Below the pieces are notes generated by a model that saw nothing but the letters and a program-made list of their open reading frames with translations, ran no database searches and was not told the DNA's origin. Of a DNA stretch of 64,000 nucleotides, positions 26,480 through 34,797 are shown one piece after another. The translations under genes were made by a program, and so were the position numbers. This stretch comes from Pseudomonadota bacterium (GTDB lineage Bacteria > Pseudomonadota > Alphaproteobacteria > Rhizobiales > Rhizobiaceae), in contig JAEXYH010000083.1 of assembly GCA_023451735.1 (NCBI GenBank), forward strand, positions 145,995 to 209,994, in the 5' to 3' direction. Every line of letters starts with the position of its first letter. The first letter of the stretch is position 1.

Positions 26480-28408
26480 ATGTCAGTTCTACAAAATCTG
26501 AGCATCGGAAAGAAAATCTTGTGCCTACTTGTGCCGGTCTGCGTATTAGGGATCGGCGGCGTGAGCTATGTCTCCGTAAACTATAAGCAGGCCGATACGG
26601 CCTATTCTGAATTCATAGCTAAAGACACGCGTGCGGAGATCAATGTCGCGATCGCCAGCCAGCGTCTGGTTGCTCTCACATACGATGCTTATCAAATCCA
26701 CCTTCGCGAAGCTGGCACAGCCGATCTCAAACGTGCCGACGAAGACTATGTCGCGAGCAAGGAAAGGTTGTTCGATCTGCTGAGCTCGGCGCGTGAAGCG
26801 TTCCCAGATGAAGCGGATGCTCTCGCGAGTTTTGATACTGCGGCAAAGCAGATTGTCGTCATCACGGATGAAGCTGTCGCCGCGGGAAGGATTGATCGCG
26901 ATAACGACGCGAAAGCCTCACTTCTGAAAGCTGACGAGCTGATCGCTAAGCTTCTTCCGCAAATGCGTGACTGGATTAACAAATCGAGTGCAGAGATCGA
27001 CGCAAAAAGCGATCGGCTGACTGACCAAACCAACGCTGCCATTTTGGCTTCGCTCTCCGTTCTGGCGATCCTTTTCTCGGCAGGCATCTGGGCATCTATG
27101 GTGATTAGTCGGTGGGGGATCACCAGTCCGTTGGCCCGGCTCCAGGGCCGTATGCGTACTTTGGCGGAAGGAGAAAACGAGGCTCCAATAACTGGCACCG
27201 ATCGCAAGGACGAAATTGGGAGCATGGCCAGTGCCGTCGGTGTGTTCAGGGAAAATGCGCTCGAGCGCAAGCGGCTCGAAGCGGAGGCTGACGCAAACCG
27301 AAGTGCATCGGAGCAGGAGAAATCCAGACGCGAAGCCGACAAAGCTCGTGAGGCAGCCGACAACAAAGCAGCCGTTGATGGACTGGCGCGTGGTTTGCAG
27401 GCGCTTTCTGCAGGAAAGGTGACGTATCGGATCTCTGATCCGTTTGTTGCGAGCCTCGATGAGCTGAGGGTCAACTTCAATCAGTCTGCAGAAACACTGC
27501 AGACGACACTAAAGGCTGTAGGCGAGAACGCGCGCACGATCGATGCGGGCGCAAACGAAATTCGCTCGGCAGCTGATGATCTTTCTAAACGTACAGAACA
27601 GCAGGCTGCCTCGGTGGAAGAGACCGCAGCTGCGCTGGAGCAGATCACGACCACCGTCAAAGATTCGACGCGAAGGGCTGAGGAAGTTGGTGTGCTCGTT
27701 GCAAAGGCACACAAGGCCGCCGAAGATTCAGGTGTCGTCGTTGACGGTGCGGTCGCCGCGATGGGGGAAATCGAACGATCGTCTGGCGAGATTACCAACA
27801 TTATCGCCGTGATCGATGAGATTGCATTCCAGACAAATCTTCTGGCGCTCAACGCCGGCGTCGAAGCTGCCCGAGCTGGTGAGGCAGGTAAGGGATTTGC
27901 CGTTGTAGCTCAGGAAGTTCGGGAGTTGGCACAACGCTCTGCCCACGCAGCAAAAGAAATCAAAAATCTGATCAGCACGTCCAAAAGCCATGTCGAGAAA
28001 GGCGTGTCGTTGGTAGGCCAGACAGGATCGTCTCTCAAAACGATCCTGGGCGAAGTGCAGGAGATCAATCGCCATGTAGTTTCGATCGTGGAGGCAGCGC
28101 GTGAACAGGCTGTGGGTCTGCAGGAAATCAACATGGCCGTGAACACGATGGATCAGGGAACGCAGCAGAACGCGGCTATGGTCGAGCAATCGACGGCTGC
28201 CAGCCACAGTCTTGCAAAGGAGGCAGCTGCGCTTACAGCTCTCTTGGGCAACTTCGATTTCGGCGGTTCGAACGACACACGGAGGAGCGACGTCAGAAGG
28301 AGTTTGGAGGGCCAGCATGCCCATTCGCCGGCTCAGGCACTGTTGCGCAAGGTGTCGCGCAGCTTTGGCGGTCAAGCTCAGGTGCAAAATGAGTGGCAGG
28401 AATTCTAG
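26480..28408 (+). CDS. Methyl-accepting chemotaxis protein
   Basis: A 642 aa membrane chemoreceptor. The first membrane helix is at about 10-32 and a four-helix-bundle-like periplasmic sensor runs to about 190. The second membrane helix is near 195-215 (LSVLAILFSAGIWASMVI). HAMP follows from about 216, then the coiled-coil signalling domain with the conserved hairpin tip IAVIDEIAFQTNLLALNAGVE. The C-terminus ends EWQEF, matching the xWxxF pentapeptide that docks CheR and CheB. The ATG at 26480 is chosen over an in-frame TTG at 26465. No che genes lie nearby, so it feeds the main chemotaxis system. Confidence 0.94.
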   Translation: MSVLQNLSIGKKILCLLVPVCVLGIGGVSYVSVNYKQADTAYSEFIAKDTRAEINVAIASQRLVALTYDAYQIHLREAGTADLKRADEDYVASKERLFDLLSSAREAFPDEADALASFDTAAKQIVVITDEAVAAGRIDRDNDAKASLLKADELIAKLLPQMRDWINKSSAEIDAKSDRLTDQTNAAILASLSVLAILFSAGIWASMVISRWGITSPLARLQGRMRTLAEGENEAPITGTDRKDEIGSMASAVGVFRENALERKRLEAEADANRSASEQEKSRREADKAREAADNKAAVDGLARGLQALSAGKVTYRISDPFVASLDELRVNFNQSAETLQTTLKAVGENARTIDAGANEIRSAADDLSKRTEQQAASVEETAAALEQITTTVKDSTRRAEEVGVLVAKAHKAAEDSGVVVDGAVAAMGEIERSSGEITNIIAVIDEIAFQTNLLALNAGVEAARAGEAGKGFAVVAQEVRELAQRSAHAAKEIKNLISTSKSHVEKGVSLVGQTGSSLKTILGEVQEINRHVVSIVEAAREQAVGLQEINMAVNTMDQGTQQNAAMVEQSTAASHSLAKEAAALTALLGNFDFGGSNDTRRSDVRRSLEGQHAHSPAQALLRKVSRSFGGQAQVQNEWQEF

Positions 28409-28963
28409 GGTTTGTGTGAATGGAGCAGGGTACGTTTCTTTCAGCTTTCAATGCAATGATCGCTTCGGAACCGGCACAATCTACTGCAATCACAATGTTC
28501 GGGGCCCGCGTTTAGCGGGCCCAGAGATATCTGTGCCTGAGTTCCCTTGATCAATCGAACGAGCAGCTTTGCGCCTTCAAATCGATTGTTCAAGCGGTTA
28601 CTGAATCGTCCTGAAAGCCGTCTTTCGCACGCACGGACGCGAAGGAGCAAGAAGTCCGCCGAGCCTGTTAGGTGTTGGATGTCAGCTTCCTCGAATTGCC
28701 CGCCGATACCGGTCAGTCCGATACTGGTTTCGTATCAGCCATCCCCGAGGGCAAATACCTACCCGTACACGGAAAATTCGGCGCAAACTATCGGCCAAAC
28801 GACGGGGTCGTCGGTTCGATCCCGTTCAAGAGCGTTAGGACACATCAGATTCTAAGCGCAGCAACAGGGGCTCGCAATGCTAGGGCTACTGTCGCCGGCT
28901 TGAATGGTAGATATGGAAGCCTGCGAACTTCGGGCACCAGTCGACCTCGCCACGCAGGTATAA
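28409..28963. other. Gene-free stretch after the chemoreceptor
   Basis: The 555 bp hold a strong hairpin near the start (listed separately) but no gene I can support. Plus-strand frames of about 100 codons occur at 28547-28855 and 28672-28977, but they match no family I recognise and lack a good ribosome-binding site. This is probably relic DNA. Confidence 0.4.
28502..28522 (+). terminator. Strong hairpin, probable terminator of the chemoreceptor gene
   Basis: GGGCCCGC and GCGGGCCC form a perfect eight-pair GC stem with the five-base loop GTTTA, 94 bases after the stop codon. No long U-tract follows, so it may stop transcription inefficiently or with help from Rho. Confidence 0.55.
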
Positions 28964-29617
28964 TCAGTTGTTGGTGATATTGTCCCAGCCGGAAAGCGCA
29001 ATTTCCGCCACATCGTGCAGCTCGGCCCGGTCCGCTCCATCCCGGGCACGGATCGCCATGCCGCTTTGGACTGTCTGCACGAACCTCGCCAGTTTGGTCG
29101 TGTCCGCCGTTACGTTTAGATCACCATCGTTCTTCGCTCGATCGAAGCGCGCTTTGAGCAGATCGAAACCGCCTGCACGAGTCGCTCGCATGAGTTCGCC
29201 CAATTCGGAGTGCCCTTCGCTGCCCACGGTCGCGAGCGTTGACATGCACCCATGGGGTAGATCGAGATCTCCACCGGTCATGGCGATCGCCTCATCCTGG
29301 AGAAAGAACAGCGCGGCCTGCCTCGCTGTTAAAGCAGCCCTGAAGCGGGTCCACACCAACCCCTCGTAGGTCGTATAATAGTATCGGAGGGCCTCGGCAT
29401 AGAGCGCATCCTTTGAACCGAAGGCCGCATAAAGACTTTTGGTTCCGATCCCCATTGCCTCCGTCAGGTCGGCGATCGAGGTCGCCTCGTATCCCCTCAT
29501 CCAGAAGAGCCGTGTCGCCGCGGCAAGCGCAGCCTGGCGATCAAACTCTCGCGGCCGCCCGCGTGGAGGACGCGTCGACGGTGAGTTCGCTTGAGGTATC
29601 GAAACATCATTTTGCAT
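28964..29617 (-). CDS. TetR-family transcriptional regulator
   Basis: A 217 aa TetR/AcrR regulator. The N-terminal helix-turn-helix is RGRPREFDRQAALAAATRLF and YEATSIADLTEAMGIGTKSL, followed by YAAFGSKDALY. A ligand-binding helical domain fills the rest. Its start codon lies inside one of two nearly identical 18-base repeats, so it probably represses itself and the divergent genes. TetR proteins of this type often control short-chain dehydrogenases, and a remnant of one begins at 29697. Today the nearest intact divergent genes are the epoxide hydrolases. Confidence 0.9.
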   Translation of the reverse strand: MQNDVSIPQANSPSTRPPRGRPREFDRQAALAAATRLFWMRGYEATSIADLTEAMGIGTKSLYAAFGSKDALYAEALRYYYTTYEGLVWTRFRAALTARQAALFFLQDEAIAMTGGDLDLPHGCMSTLATVGSEGHSELGELMRATRAGGFDLLKARFDRAKNDGDLNVTADTTKLARFVQTVQSGMAIRARDGADRAELHDVAEIALSGWDNITNN

Positions 29618-29632
29618 CGATCACTGTATAAA
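29615..29632 (-). promoter_or_regulatory. Probable TetR operator, copy 1
   Basis: The sequence CATCGATCACTGTATAAA overlaps the TetR start codon (29615-29617). It matches a second copy at 29672-29689 in 17 of 18 positions, and the core TGCAGTGATCGATGTA of the second copy is an imperfect palindrome. This fits autoregulation by the adjacent TetR protein. Confidence 0.6.
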
Positions 29633-29636
29633 TCTG

Positions 29637-29665
29637 TTGACGGTCGTTTGCAATGCCGATACCTA
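29637..29665 (+). promoter_or_regulatory. Candidate sigma-70 promoter between the TetR operators
   Basis: TTGACG at 29637-29642 and TACCTA at 29660-29665 are separated by 17 bases, an acceptable housekeeping promoter reading rightwards. Operator copy 2 begins seven bases later, so repressor binding would block transcription. The -10 element matches only weakly. Confidence 0.4.
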
Positions 29666-29671
29666 TTTGTA

Positions 29672-29689
29672 CATCGATCACTGCATAAA
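29672..29689 (+). promoter_or_regulatory. Probable TetR operator, copy 2
   Basis: The sequence CATCGATCACTGCATAAA is the second copy of the motif at the TetR start, 57 bp away and in the same orientation. It sits just downstream of a candidate rightward promoter and eight bases before the start of an SDR-like remnant, the expected place for a repressor site. Confidence 0.6.
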
Positions 29690-29696
29690 AGGAATC

Positions 29697-29765
29697 ATGG
29701 ATCTGTGTGGGAGACGCGCACTCGTGAATAGCGGTTCGAGTGGAAGCAGGAGGCAAAGAGCCTGA
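29697..29765 (+). pseudogene. Short-chain dehydrogenase (SDR) N-terminal remnant
   Basis: The ATG at 29697, behind GGAATC, reads MDLCGRRALVNSGSSGSRRQ and then stops after 22 codons. The reading resembles the first residues of SDR proteins (MDLxGRRALVTGGSSGIG), with the glycine-rich cofactor loop damaged. It lies directly behind a TetR operator, the usual position of the regulated SDR gene. No clear SDR sequence continues further downstream. The match is short, so the call is tentative. Confidence 0.4.
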
Positions 29766-30050
29766 TGGTCAGCGACAAAATGGACGCGGCCAGTACGGGC
29801 TTCCAAATCGGTTACGCAACCCATCGCAATTCAGTCGCGACTAAGTGCGCATCGTTGTGCTTCCACCGGCATGTCACGCCAGCCGACTGAGAAACTGAGC
29901 CTGAGCTGCTCTTCCTCTAGGACGCTCTGTGTGTTTCGACGTGGAATATTGAACCCATCTCGTTCGGTGGCCGGCTCACGCAGTTTCCGGCCGCCCATCA
30001 CCGGCAAACAATTTCGTCAAGTTTCCCTGCACCCTTTCTGGAGAGCAACC

Positions 30051-30440
30051 ATGTCCACCAACCCTATCGAGATCGCCACTACTTTCTTCGGCCACTGGTC
30101 CGCAAACCGCATTGAGGACGCCCTTGCGATGCTGTCGGATGACGTCCTCTATGACAACGTACCGCTGCCCGACATCGTAGGGAGAGACAACGTTCGCAAA
30201 TTCCATGGGGACTTCGGGGTTGGAACGGCGTTCACGGTAGATTGGGCTGTGACCAACATCGCGGCATCGGGGAATCTTGTTCTCAACGAGCGGATCGATG
30301 TGTTCACCCATGAAAGTGGCGCGACGATCACATTGCCGGTCATGGGTACGATCACCGTGGAGAACGGGGAAATCACTGTCTGGCGCGACTATTTCGACCT
30401 GGCCGACTTCGAAAGGCAGGTCTCACTTCTCAAGAGATAG
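30051..30440 (+). CDS. Limonene-1,2-epoxide hydrolase-like protein (NTF2 fold)
   Basis: A 129 aa protein of the limonene epoxide hydrolase family, which opens epoxides by direct water attack. The polar set expected for the active site is visible: Tyr and Asn in LYDNVPLPD, the Arg-Asp pair in LNERIDVF, and the second Asp in VWRDYFDLADF. The frame is open upstream to 29871, but similarity and a sensible start begin at the ATG at 30051. It is followed about 230 bp later by an alpha/beta-hydrolase epoxide hydrolase, so two unrelated epoxide-opening enzymes are neighbours. Confidence 0.85.
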   Translation: MSTNPIEIATTFFGHWSANRIEDALAMLSDDVLYDNVPLPDIVGRDNVRKFHGDFGVGTAFTVDWAVTNIAASGNLVLNERIDVFTHESGATITLPVMGTITVENGEITVWRDYFDLADFERQVSLLKR

Positions 30441-30667
30441 GCAGATCGCAAAACCGCCGCCGTGGAGCCTCGGCGATGTTGTTCTCGCCGGGATGCCGCG
30501 ATCGAAGGCAGGGTGCTTTGCTGACTGACGGAGCGGCACCTGTATTCATGGCGATCGCCCGCGCAGGTCCGTGGCTCCCGGACAACGGATATCTATAGAA
30601 ATGACGCGTTGTTTCTAGGAATTTGCCGCAATAGAGGGGTTTCCTTCACTCTAAGCGGAGAAAAATC

Positions 30668-31807
30668 ATGATTTCACCCTACACGATCAACATTCCCGAG
30701 GAACGGCTCGCCATGATCAGGGCCAAGGTCGAGGCTTATGACTGGAGCCAGCTGCCGGATGCGGGAGGCTGGTCGGCGGGGGTCGGGGTTGATGATCTCA
30801 AGCGGCTCGCCGCCTATTGGCGGGACAGCTATGACTGGCGTGCTGTTGAACGGCGCCTCAACGCACTCCCCAACTTCACGGCGGACGTGGAAGGCGAGCA
30901 CCTCCACTTCGTTCATGTAAAGGGCGACGGCTCCAAGCCGCCCGTCCTGCTTCTGCACGGTTGGCCGGGCGCGTATCTCGAATTCGAGCGGCTCTTGGAG
31001 CCGCTCGCAGCGGACGGGCACGATGTTGTCGTCCCCTCGCTTCCTGGCTTCGCGTTCTCCAACCCGATCACGGGCCCGATCGGCCCGCGGCGGGCTGCTG
31101 CGCTCGTGCATGGGCTGATGATCCGACTGTTCGGCGACGCGCGGTATTTCGTTCAAGGGGGCGATTGGGGCCACGGCATTGCGGCCTGGGCAGCGCATGA
31201 TCGACCGGACGCTCTGCTCGGCATCCATATCAACATGATGACCGTGTGTGCGAGGGATGCCGCTCCGACGACCGACGAGGAGAAGTCCTTCGCCGCCAAG
31301 CGAGCCGCGATTGCCGATTGGGAGAGCGCCTATTTTCACGAGCAGGCAACCCGTCCGCAGACGCTTGGCGTCGCGATGGCCGACAGCCCGATCGGAGCGG
31401 CGGGCTGGATACTCGAAAAGTTCGGCAAGTGGGCCGACCTTCCGACAACCGCCGATGGCGAGCCGGACATCTGGAGCAAGTTTTCCGAGGAGGAGCTCCT
31501 CACCAACATCATGCTCTACATCGCGCCGGCATCGTTCGTGACTGCAACCTGGATTTACTACGGCAGCCGGATTGAAGCATCGCGGATGCTTCCGGCTGGT
31601 ACCCGCATCCAAGTGCCGACCGGCTTTGCGGCCTTCCCCGATCCGGTGTTCCTGCCGCCGCCGCGCTCATGGGCGGAGAAGACCTACAACATCGTGCATT
31701 GGAACGACATGCCGCGGGGCGGCCATTTCGCCGCGCTGGAAGAGCCGGAACTGATGCTGGCCGACCTGCGCGCCTTTATCGCGACGGTGTCGGGCGCGCG
31801 CTCTTGA
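30668..31807 (+). CDS. Epoxide hydrolase, alpha/beta-hydrolase with EHN domain
   Basis: A 379 aa microsomal-type epoxide hydrolase. The N-terminal EHN domain is at about 2-110 (YTINIPEERLAMIRAKVEAY). The hydrolase core has the HGWPGAYLEFERLL oxyanion loop, the nucleophile Asp in VQGGDWGHGIAAW and the catalytic His in PRGGHFAALEEPE. It would form a covalent ester with the epoxide and release a diol. GGAG precedes the ATG at 30668. It probably shares the TetR-controlled transcript with the smaller epoxide hydrolase, although the 227 bp between them contain no recognisable gene. Confidence 0.92.
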   Translation: MISPYTINIPEERLAMIRAKVEAYDWSQLPDAGGWSAGVGVDDLKRLAAYWRDSYDWRAVERRLNALPNFTADVEGEHLHFVHVKGDGSKPPVLLLHGWPGAYLEFERLLEPLAADGHDVVVPSLPGFAFSNPITGPIGPRRAAALVHGLMIRLFGDARYFVQGGDWGHGIAAWAAHDRPDALLGIHINMMTVCARDAAPTTDEEKSFAAKRAAIADWESAYFHEQATRPQTLGVAMADSPIGAAGWILEKFGKWADLPTTADGEPDIWSKFSEEELLTNIMLYIAPASFVTATWIYYGSRIEASRMLPAGTRIQVPTGFAAFPDPVFLPPPRSWAEKTYNIVHWNDMPRGGHFAALEEPELMLADLRAFIATVSGARS

Positions 31808-31929
31808 AGGTGCGCTGCCGCTCTACCTGCTTGACCACCGAATAGACCTTGTATTTGAGGATCGCCGCGTTGAACTCGGCGCCGAGCATCAAGATCACGC
31901 CGACTATGTAGAGAGGCAGGGGGGTGTAG
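31776..31929 (-). pseudogene. C-terminal remnant of a YihY/UPF0761-like membrane protein
   Basis: The minus-strand reading LPLYIVGVILMLGAEFNAAI resembles the last membrane helix of YihY/BrkB proteins, whose hallmark is LLGAEINA, followed by a basic tail (KQVERQRTFKSARP). Only about 50 codons remain; the rest of the gene is absent. It overlaps the 3' end of the epoxide hydrolase gene. Identification rests on one motif, so it is moderately uncertain. Confidence 0.45.
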
Positions 31930-31959
31930 TGCGCGGATCCAGACAGCAGTGCACGCGCC

Positions 31960-32319
31960 GTGCAGGATCTTCTAACGGCGATGGATCGCGCCGAGGTGAC
32001 AGTGCCGATGATCGCCGAAAAAGCCGGCGTGACCCCGTCAACCATTTACCGCCGTTGGGGCGACCTTGCTGATCTTCTGGCCGACGTCGCAGTCGCGCGC
32101 ATGCGATCGCAGCCGGCCTTGCTACCTCGTGGTCGGCCGAGCATGGCGGCTTTAGATCGGGCGTTCGTCTCACGCATACGAGAGCGCAACCGGTCCGTGG
32201 CCCTCCGGCGCAGTTGGTCCCGATCATTTATAGCCCGTGGCGTTTATGGCGCTGATTTCGCTCTCGAAATCTCCGCTTCAAAGACAGGGCCGACGGTTCG
32301 ATTCTTTCCGAGACTATGA
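31960..32319 (+). pseudogene. TetR-family regulator fragment
   Basis: The reading VTVPMIAEKAGVTPSTIYRR then WGDLADLLADVAVARM is a typical TetR helix-turn-helix. The N-terminus is cut: matching residues (RIQTAVH) continue upstream only in another frame. After about 50 residues the sequence stops resembling the family, and the rest looks like run-on from a frameshift. It is therefore a broken gene. It abuts the YihY-like fragment, marking a rearrangement junction between 31930 and 31960. Confidence 0.65.
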
Positions 32320-32508
32320 CGCTGCGAAATAGATGCTAGCCGTTACCCTGAACTGATGGTTGATTGTCGAATGACAGCTTCGATGCTTTATGCGATGGAT
32401 TTGGCATCATTCCTGAAGCTTGCGACGCCGCATGAGTTGAGGGCAAAATTCTTCGCACGCTTCGGAAATTATGCGACCAAACCAAATTTTTGAGCGGTAT
32501 CGACTTTC

Positions 32509-32983
32509 ATGGCCGAAATCCCAATTCGTAGCTTCGGCGTATCCGTTGTCCTTCTCCGCAACGTCGGACCTGAAACCGAAGTCTTGTTGCTACGCCGGAA
32601 TCAGACCCTCGTGGGCGAGTGGTGTCAAATTGCCGGGGGCATTGAGGATGGCGAGAAGGCGTGGGAAACAGCGCTTCGTCAGGTGAAAGGAAACGGGCTT
32701 AAACTGCGACCGCCTTTATTCAGCGGACATATGCGAACAGTTCTATGAGGCCGATCGTGACGCCATCAGCATATCTCCCGTGTTCGTTGGCTTTGTAAAG
32801 ACCGAGACGGCGGTTACAATCAATCACGAGCATAGCGAGTTCCGGTGGGTCTCATTTGCGTCAGCTTTGATGTTGGTGCCGTTTGCAGGGCAACGCCACG
32901 TTTTAAGGCACGTAGAGGCCGAGTTTGTTCAGCGGCAATCCCTCCAGCATCTCCTTATCCAGCAGATTTCGCAGAAATCCTGA
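32509..32983 (+). pseudogene. Nudix hydrolase broken by a 2-base deletion in the Nudix box
   Basis: The reading starts MAEIPIRSFGVSVVLLRNVG, reaches GGIEDGEKAWETALRQVK and then loses frame. Adding two bases after 32688 restores EETGLNCDRLYSADICEQFY and the following ISPVFVGFVKTETAVTINHE, through to the stop at 32983. The lesion falls exactly in the metal-binding Gx5Ex7REUxEExGU box, removing its Glu pair; the box also has Gln for the first Glu. A sequencing error is possible. Intact, the protein would be about 158 aa and hydrolyse a nucleoside diphosphate derivative. Confidence 0.75.
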
Positions 32984-33043
32984 TTTTGCGGAATCGCAGA
33001 AGTCCGGGCAGCATATTGATCAAATGCCGGGATGTCTGCGACA
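32979..33043 (+). repeat. Diverged 65 bp direct repeat, copy 1
   Basis: This stretch aligns without gaps to 34019-34083, matching about 47 of 65 bases. It lies just before the alpha/beta hydrolase gene at 33056; the partner lies just after it. In one frame both copies read alike (PDFAESQKSGQHIDQMPG here), and many differences fall at third codon positions. Confidence 0.6.
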
Positions 33044-33055
33044 AGGGGATAGTGT

Positions 33056-34000
33056 GTGTTGAGATTTTGCGTTTGGGTGGTGGGTATCATGACGGTCGTT
33101 CTGGGTGACTCGGACATTGCAGTTGCATGGACGGAGCGCGAGGTCGTAGTAGGGAAACTCCACGGCACACTGACGTTACCGGAAGGCGTCGAACAGGTTC
33201 GAGCTGCTCTTATTCTTCCTGGTTCCGGCCCCGTCGATCGGAACGGCAATCTTCCGAACGCGAGAAATGAGAGCCTGAAGCTGGTCGCGCGCGCGTTAGC
33301 CGAGCGGCATATCGCTACATTACGAATCGACAAGCGAGGCATTGGAGAGAGCCAAGCTGCCGCTTTCCGAGAAGATGAGCTACGCTTTGACACATATGTC
33401 GATGATGCGATCAGCTGGCTCAAGCTGCTACAGGATGAGCCCAGAGTTGGTGCGATCTATCTGATCGGCCACAGCGAGGGAGCTTTGGTTGCGACTCTCG
33501 TGGCCCAAGAGGCAAACATTGCGGGTGTCGTCCTGGTGGCGGGAGCCGGTGAACCAGCGGGAAACCTTATAAGGCGTCAGCTTGCGGCAAATGGACTGCA
33601 TACCTCTCTGAAGAACCGGTCCGACGAAATCTTGGCATCACTGGAACGCGGTCAGCATGTCGCTGACGTTCCACCCGAGCTTGCAGCGCTCTATCGTCCA
33701 AGCGCCCAAAACTATCTAATCTCATGGCTTCCGCTCGATCCTGTCAGAGAACTGGCAAAGCTCTCGTGCGCCATTCTCATCGTGCAGGGGACGTCCGACC
33801 TTCAGATTTCCATGGATGATGCGAAACGTCTAGCAGCGGCTTCACCGGCTACAAGGCTTATCGCGGTGGAAGGAATGAACCACGTCATGAAGCCCTCTCG
33901 GCCAGAGCGAAAAGAAAACCTTCTCTCGTATAACAATCCAAATCTACCGCTTGCAGATTCACTTGTGCCAGCCATCGCCGATTTCATCGGCGGTCCCTAA
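33056..34000 (+). CDS. Secreted alpha/beta hydrolase (serine aminopeptidase S33-like)
   Basis: A 314 aa hydrolase with an N-terminal hydrophobic segment (FCVWVVGIMTVVLGDSDIAV) that may be a signal peptide. The core has the oxyanion region ALILPGSGPVDRNGN, the nucleophile elbow GHSEGA, an Asp in IVQGTSDLQIS and a His in VEGMNHVMKP, so the catalytic triad is complete. It starts at GTG 33056 or TTG 33059. Related proteins are esterases or acyl peptidases; the substrate is unknown. It stands alone, flanked by two copies of a diverged direct repeat. Confidence 0.85.
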   Translation: MLRFCVWVVGIMTVVLGDSDIAVAWTEREVVVGKLHGTLTLPEGVEQVRAALILPGSGPVDRNGNLPNARNESLKLVARALAERHIATLRIDKRGIGESQAAAFREDELRFDTYVDDAISWLKLLQDEPRVGAIYLIGHSEGALVATLVAQEANIAGVVLVAGAGEPAGNLIRRQLAANGLHTSLKNRSDEILASLERGQHVADVPPELAALYRPSAQNYLISWLPLDPVRELAKLSCAILIVQGTSDLQISMDDAKRLAAASPATRLIAVEGMNHVMKPSRPERKENLLSYNNPNLPLADSLVPAIADFIGGP

Positions 34001-34018
34001 CCTTCTTGTCGCGCAACA

Positions 34019-34083
34019 CCTGAATTTGCAGCTTTGCAGCAGTCAGGACGACATATCGGTCAAATGTCGGGACCTTCGCAACA
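34019..34083 (+). repeat. Diverged 65 bp direct repeat, copy 2
   Basis: Partner of the repeat at 32979-33043, about 72% identical and in the same orientation. In the matching frame it reads PEFAALQQSGRHIGQMSG. It lies 19 bp after the stop of the alpha/beta hydrolase gene, so the hydrolase is bracketed by the pair. Confidence 0.6.
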
Positions 34084-34236
34084 GAGCCAGTTTTTTCGGA
34101 AGCGGTGCCGGCGCAATCACACTCCCGTTTCAAAAGGCCGTCCGTCAAACCATCCCTATCTAGACGATTTCAGATTGCAGGACTTCCTGGAGACGCAGCA
34201 AGCACTACCTCAAGAGCTTAGCTGTGGAGAGACTTC

Positions 34237-34704
34237 TTGCTAGAAAATCAGTCAGCGAAACAATCGAAGTGGCGTTCCTTTATCGCGGACACTTTAGCCT
34301 TGATCACGTTCTTTACTGTGACGGGCGTAGTCAATGAACGGTTCGTGGCCGGGATGGCGTGGGATCAGATCGTCGATGCCCGACTACTAGGTGCGATCCT
34401 GATGGTTCCATCCGGCAGACCATACGGTTTATGGCGTGACTGGTTCATTCGCCATGCGACCCAAAGCCGAACCTCTCAAATTCTTTGGGACACATCCGCT
34501 CTCGTGAGCTTCCAAGTTCCTATATACGCTGCAATCCTCGCCGTATCCGGAGCGGACCTTGATGAAGTCCTACGCGGCTCGCTCGGTGTGATTGTCATCA
34601 TGCTTGTCCTTGGAAGACCTTACGGGGCCTACCTCGGTTTCATACGCCGCCGTTTTGGCTGTTGCTCAGCCTCGCAGAAAACGATGTCTCTCAACGTGGA
34701 TTAA
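34237..34704 (+). CDS. alaE: AlaE-family L-alanine exporter
   Basis: A 155 aa inner-membrane protein of the AlaE (former DUF1144) family with four hydrophobic segments. The family motifs are FIADTLALITFFTVTGVVNE, GRPYGLWRDWFIRHA, WDTSALVSFQVPIYAAILAV and LGRPYGAYLGFIRRRF. E. coli AlaE exports L-alanine and relieves dipeptide toxicity. The only good start is TTG 34237, preceded by GGAGAGA at the right distance. It stands alone, with no linked regulator. Confidence 0.85.
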   Translation: MLENQSAKQSKWRSFIADTLALITFFTVTGVVNERFVAGMAWDQIVDARLLGAILMVPSGRPYGLWRDWFIRHATQSRTSQILWDTSALVSFQVPIYAAILAVSGADLDEVLRGSLGVIVIMLVLGRPYGAYLGFIRRRFGCCSASQKTMSLNVD

Positions 34705-34797
34705 TTGGTGCTGGCCTTTCAATGACGATCGCGCGCATGGCGGGTTGACAATCCTCTTGATCTGCATGTTCGGACAAGTGTTCGATGATGGTGCCGC

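Noticed and set aside
28547..28977. Overlapping plus-strand frames of about 100 codons
   Set aside because: No recognisable domain, no good start site, and the region contains relic-like sequence.
34034..34243. A 69-codon plus-strand frame between the hydrolase and alaE
   Set aside because: It lacks a ribosome-binding site and family features, and runs into the alaE start. Part of it is the diverged repeat, reported separately.
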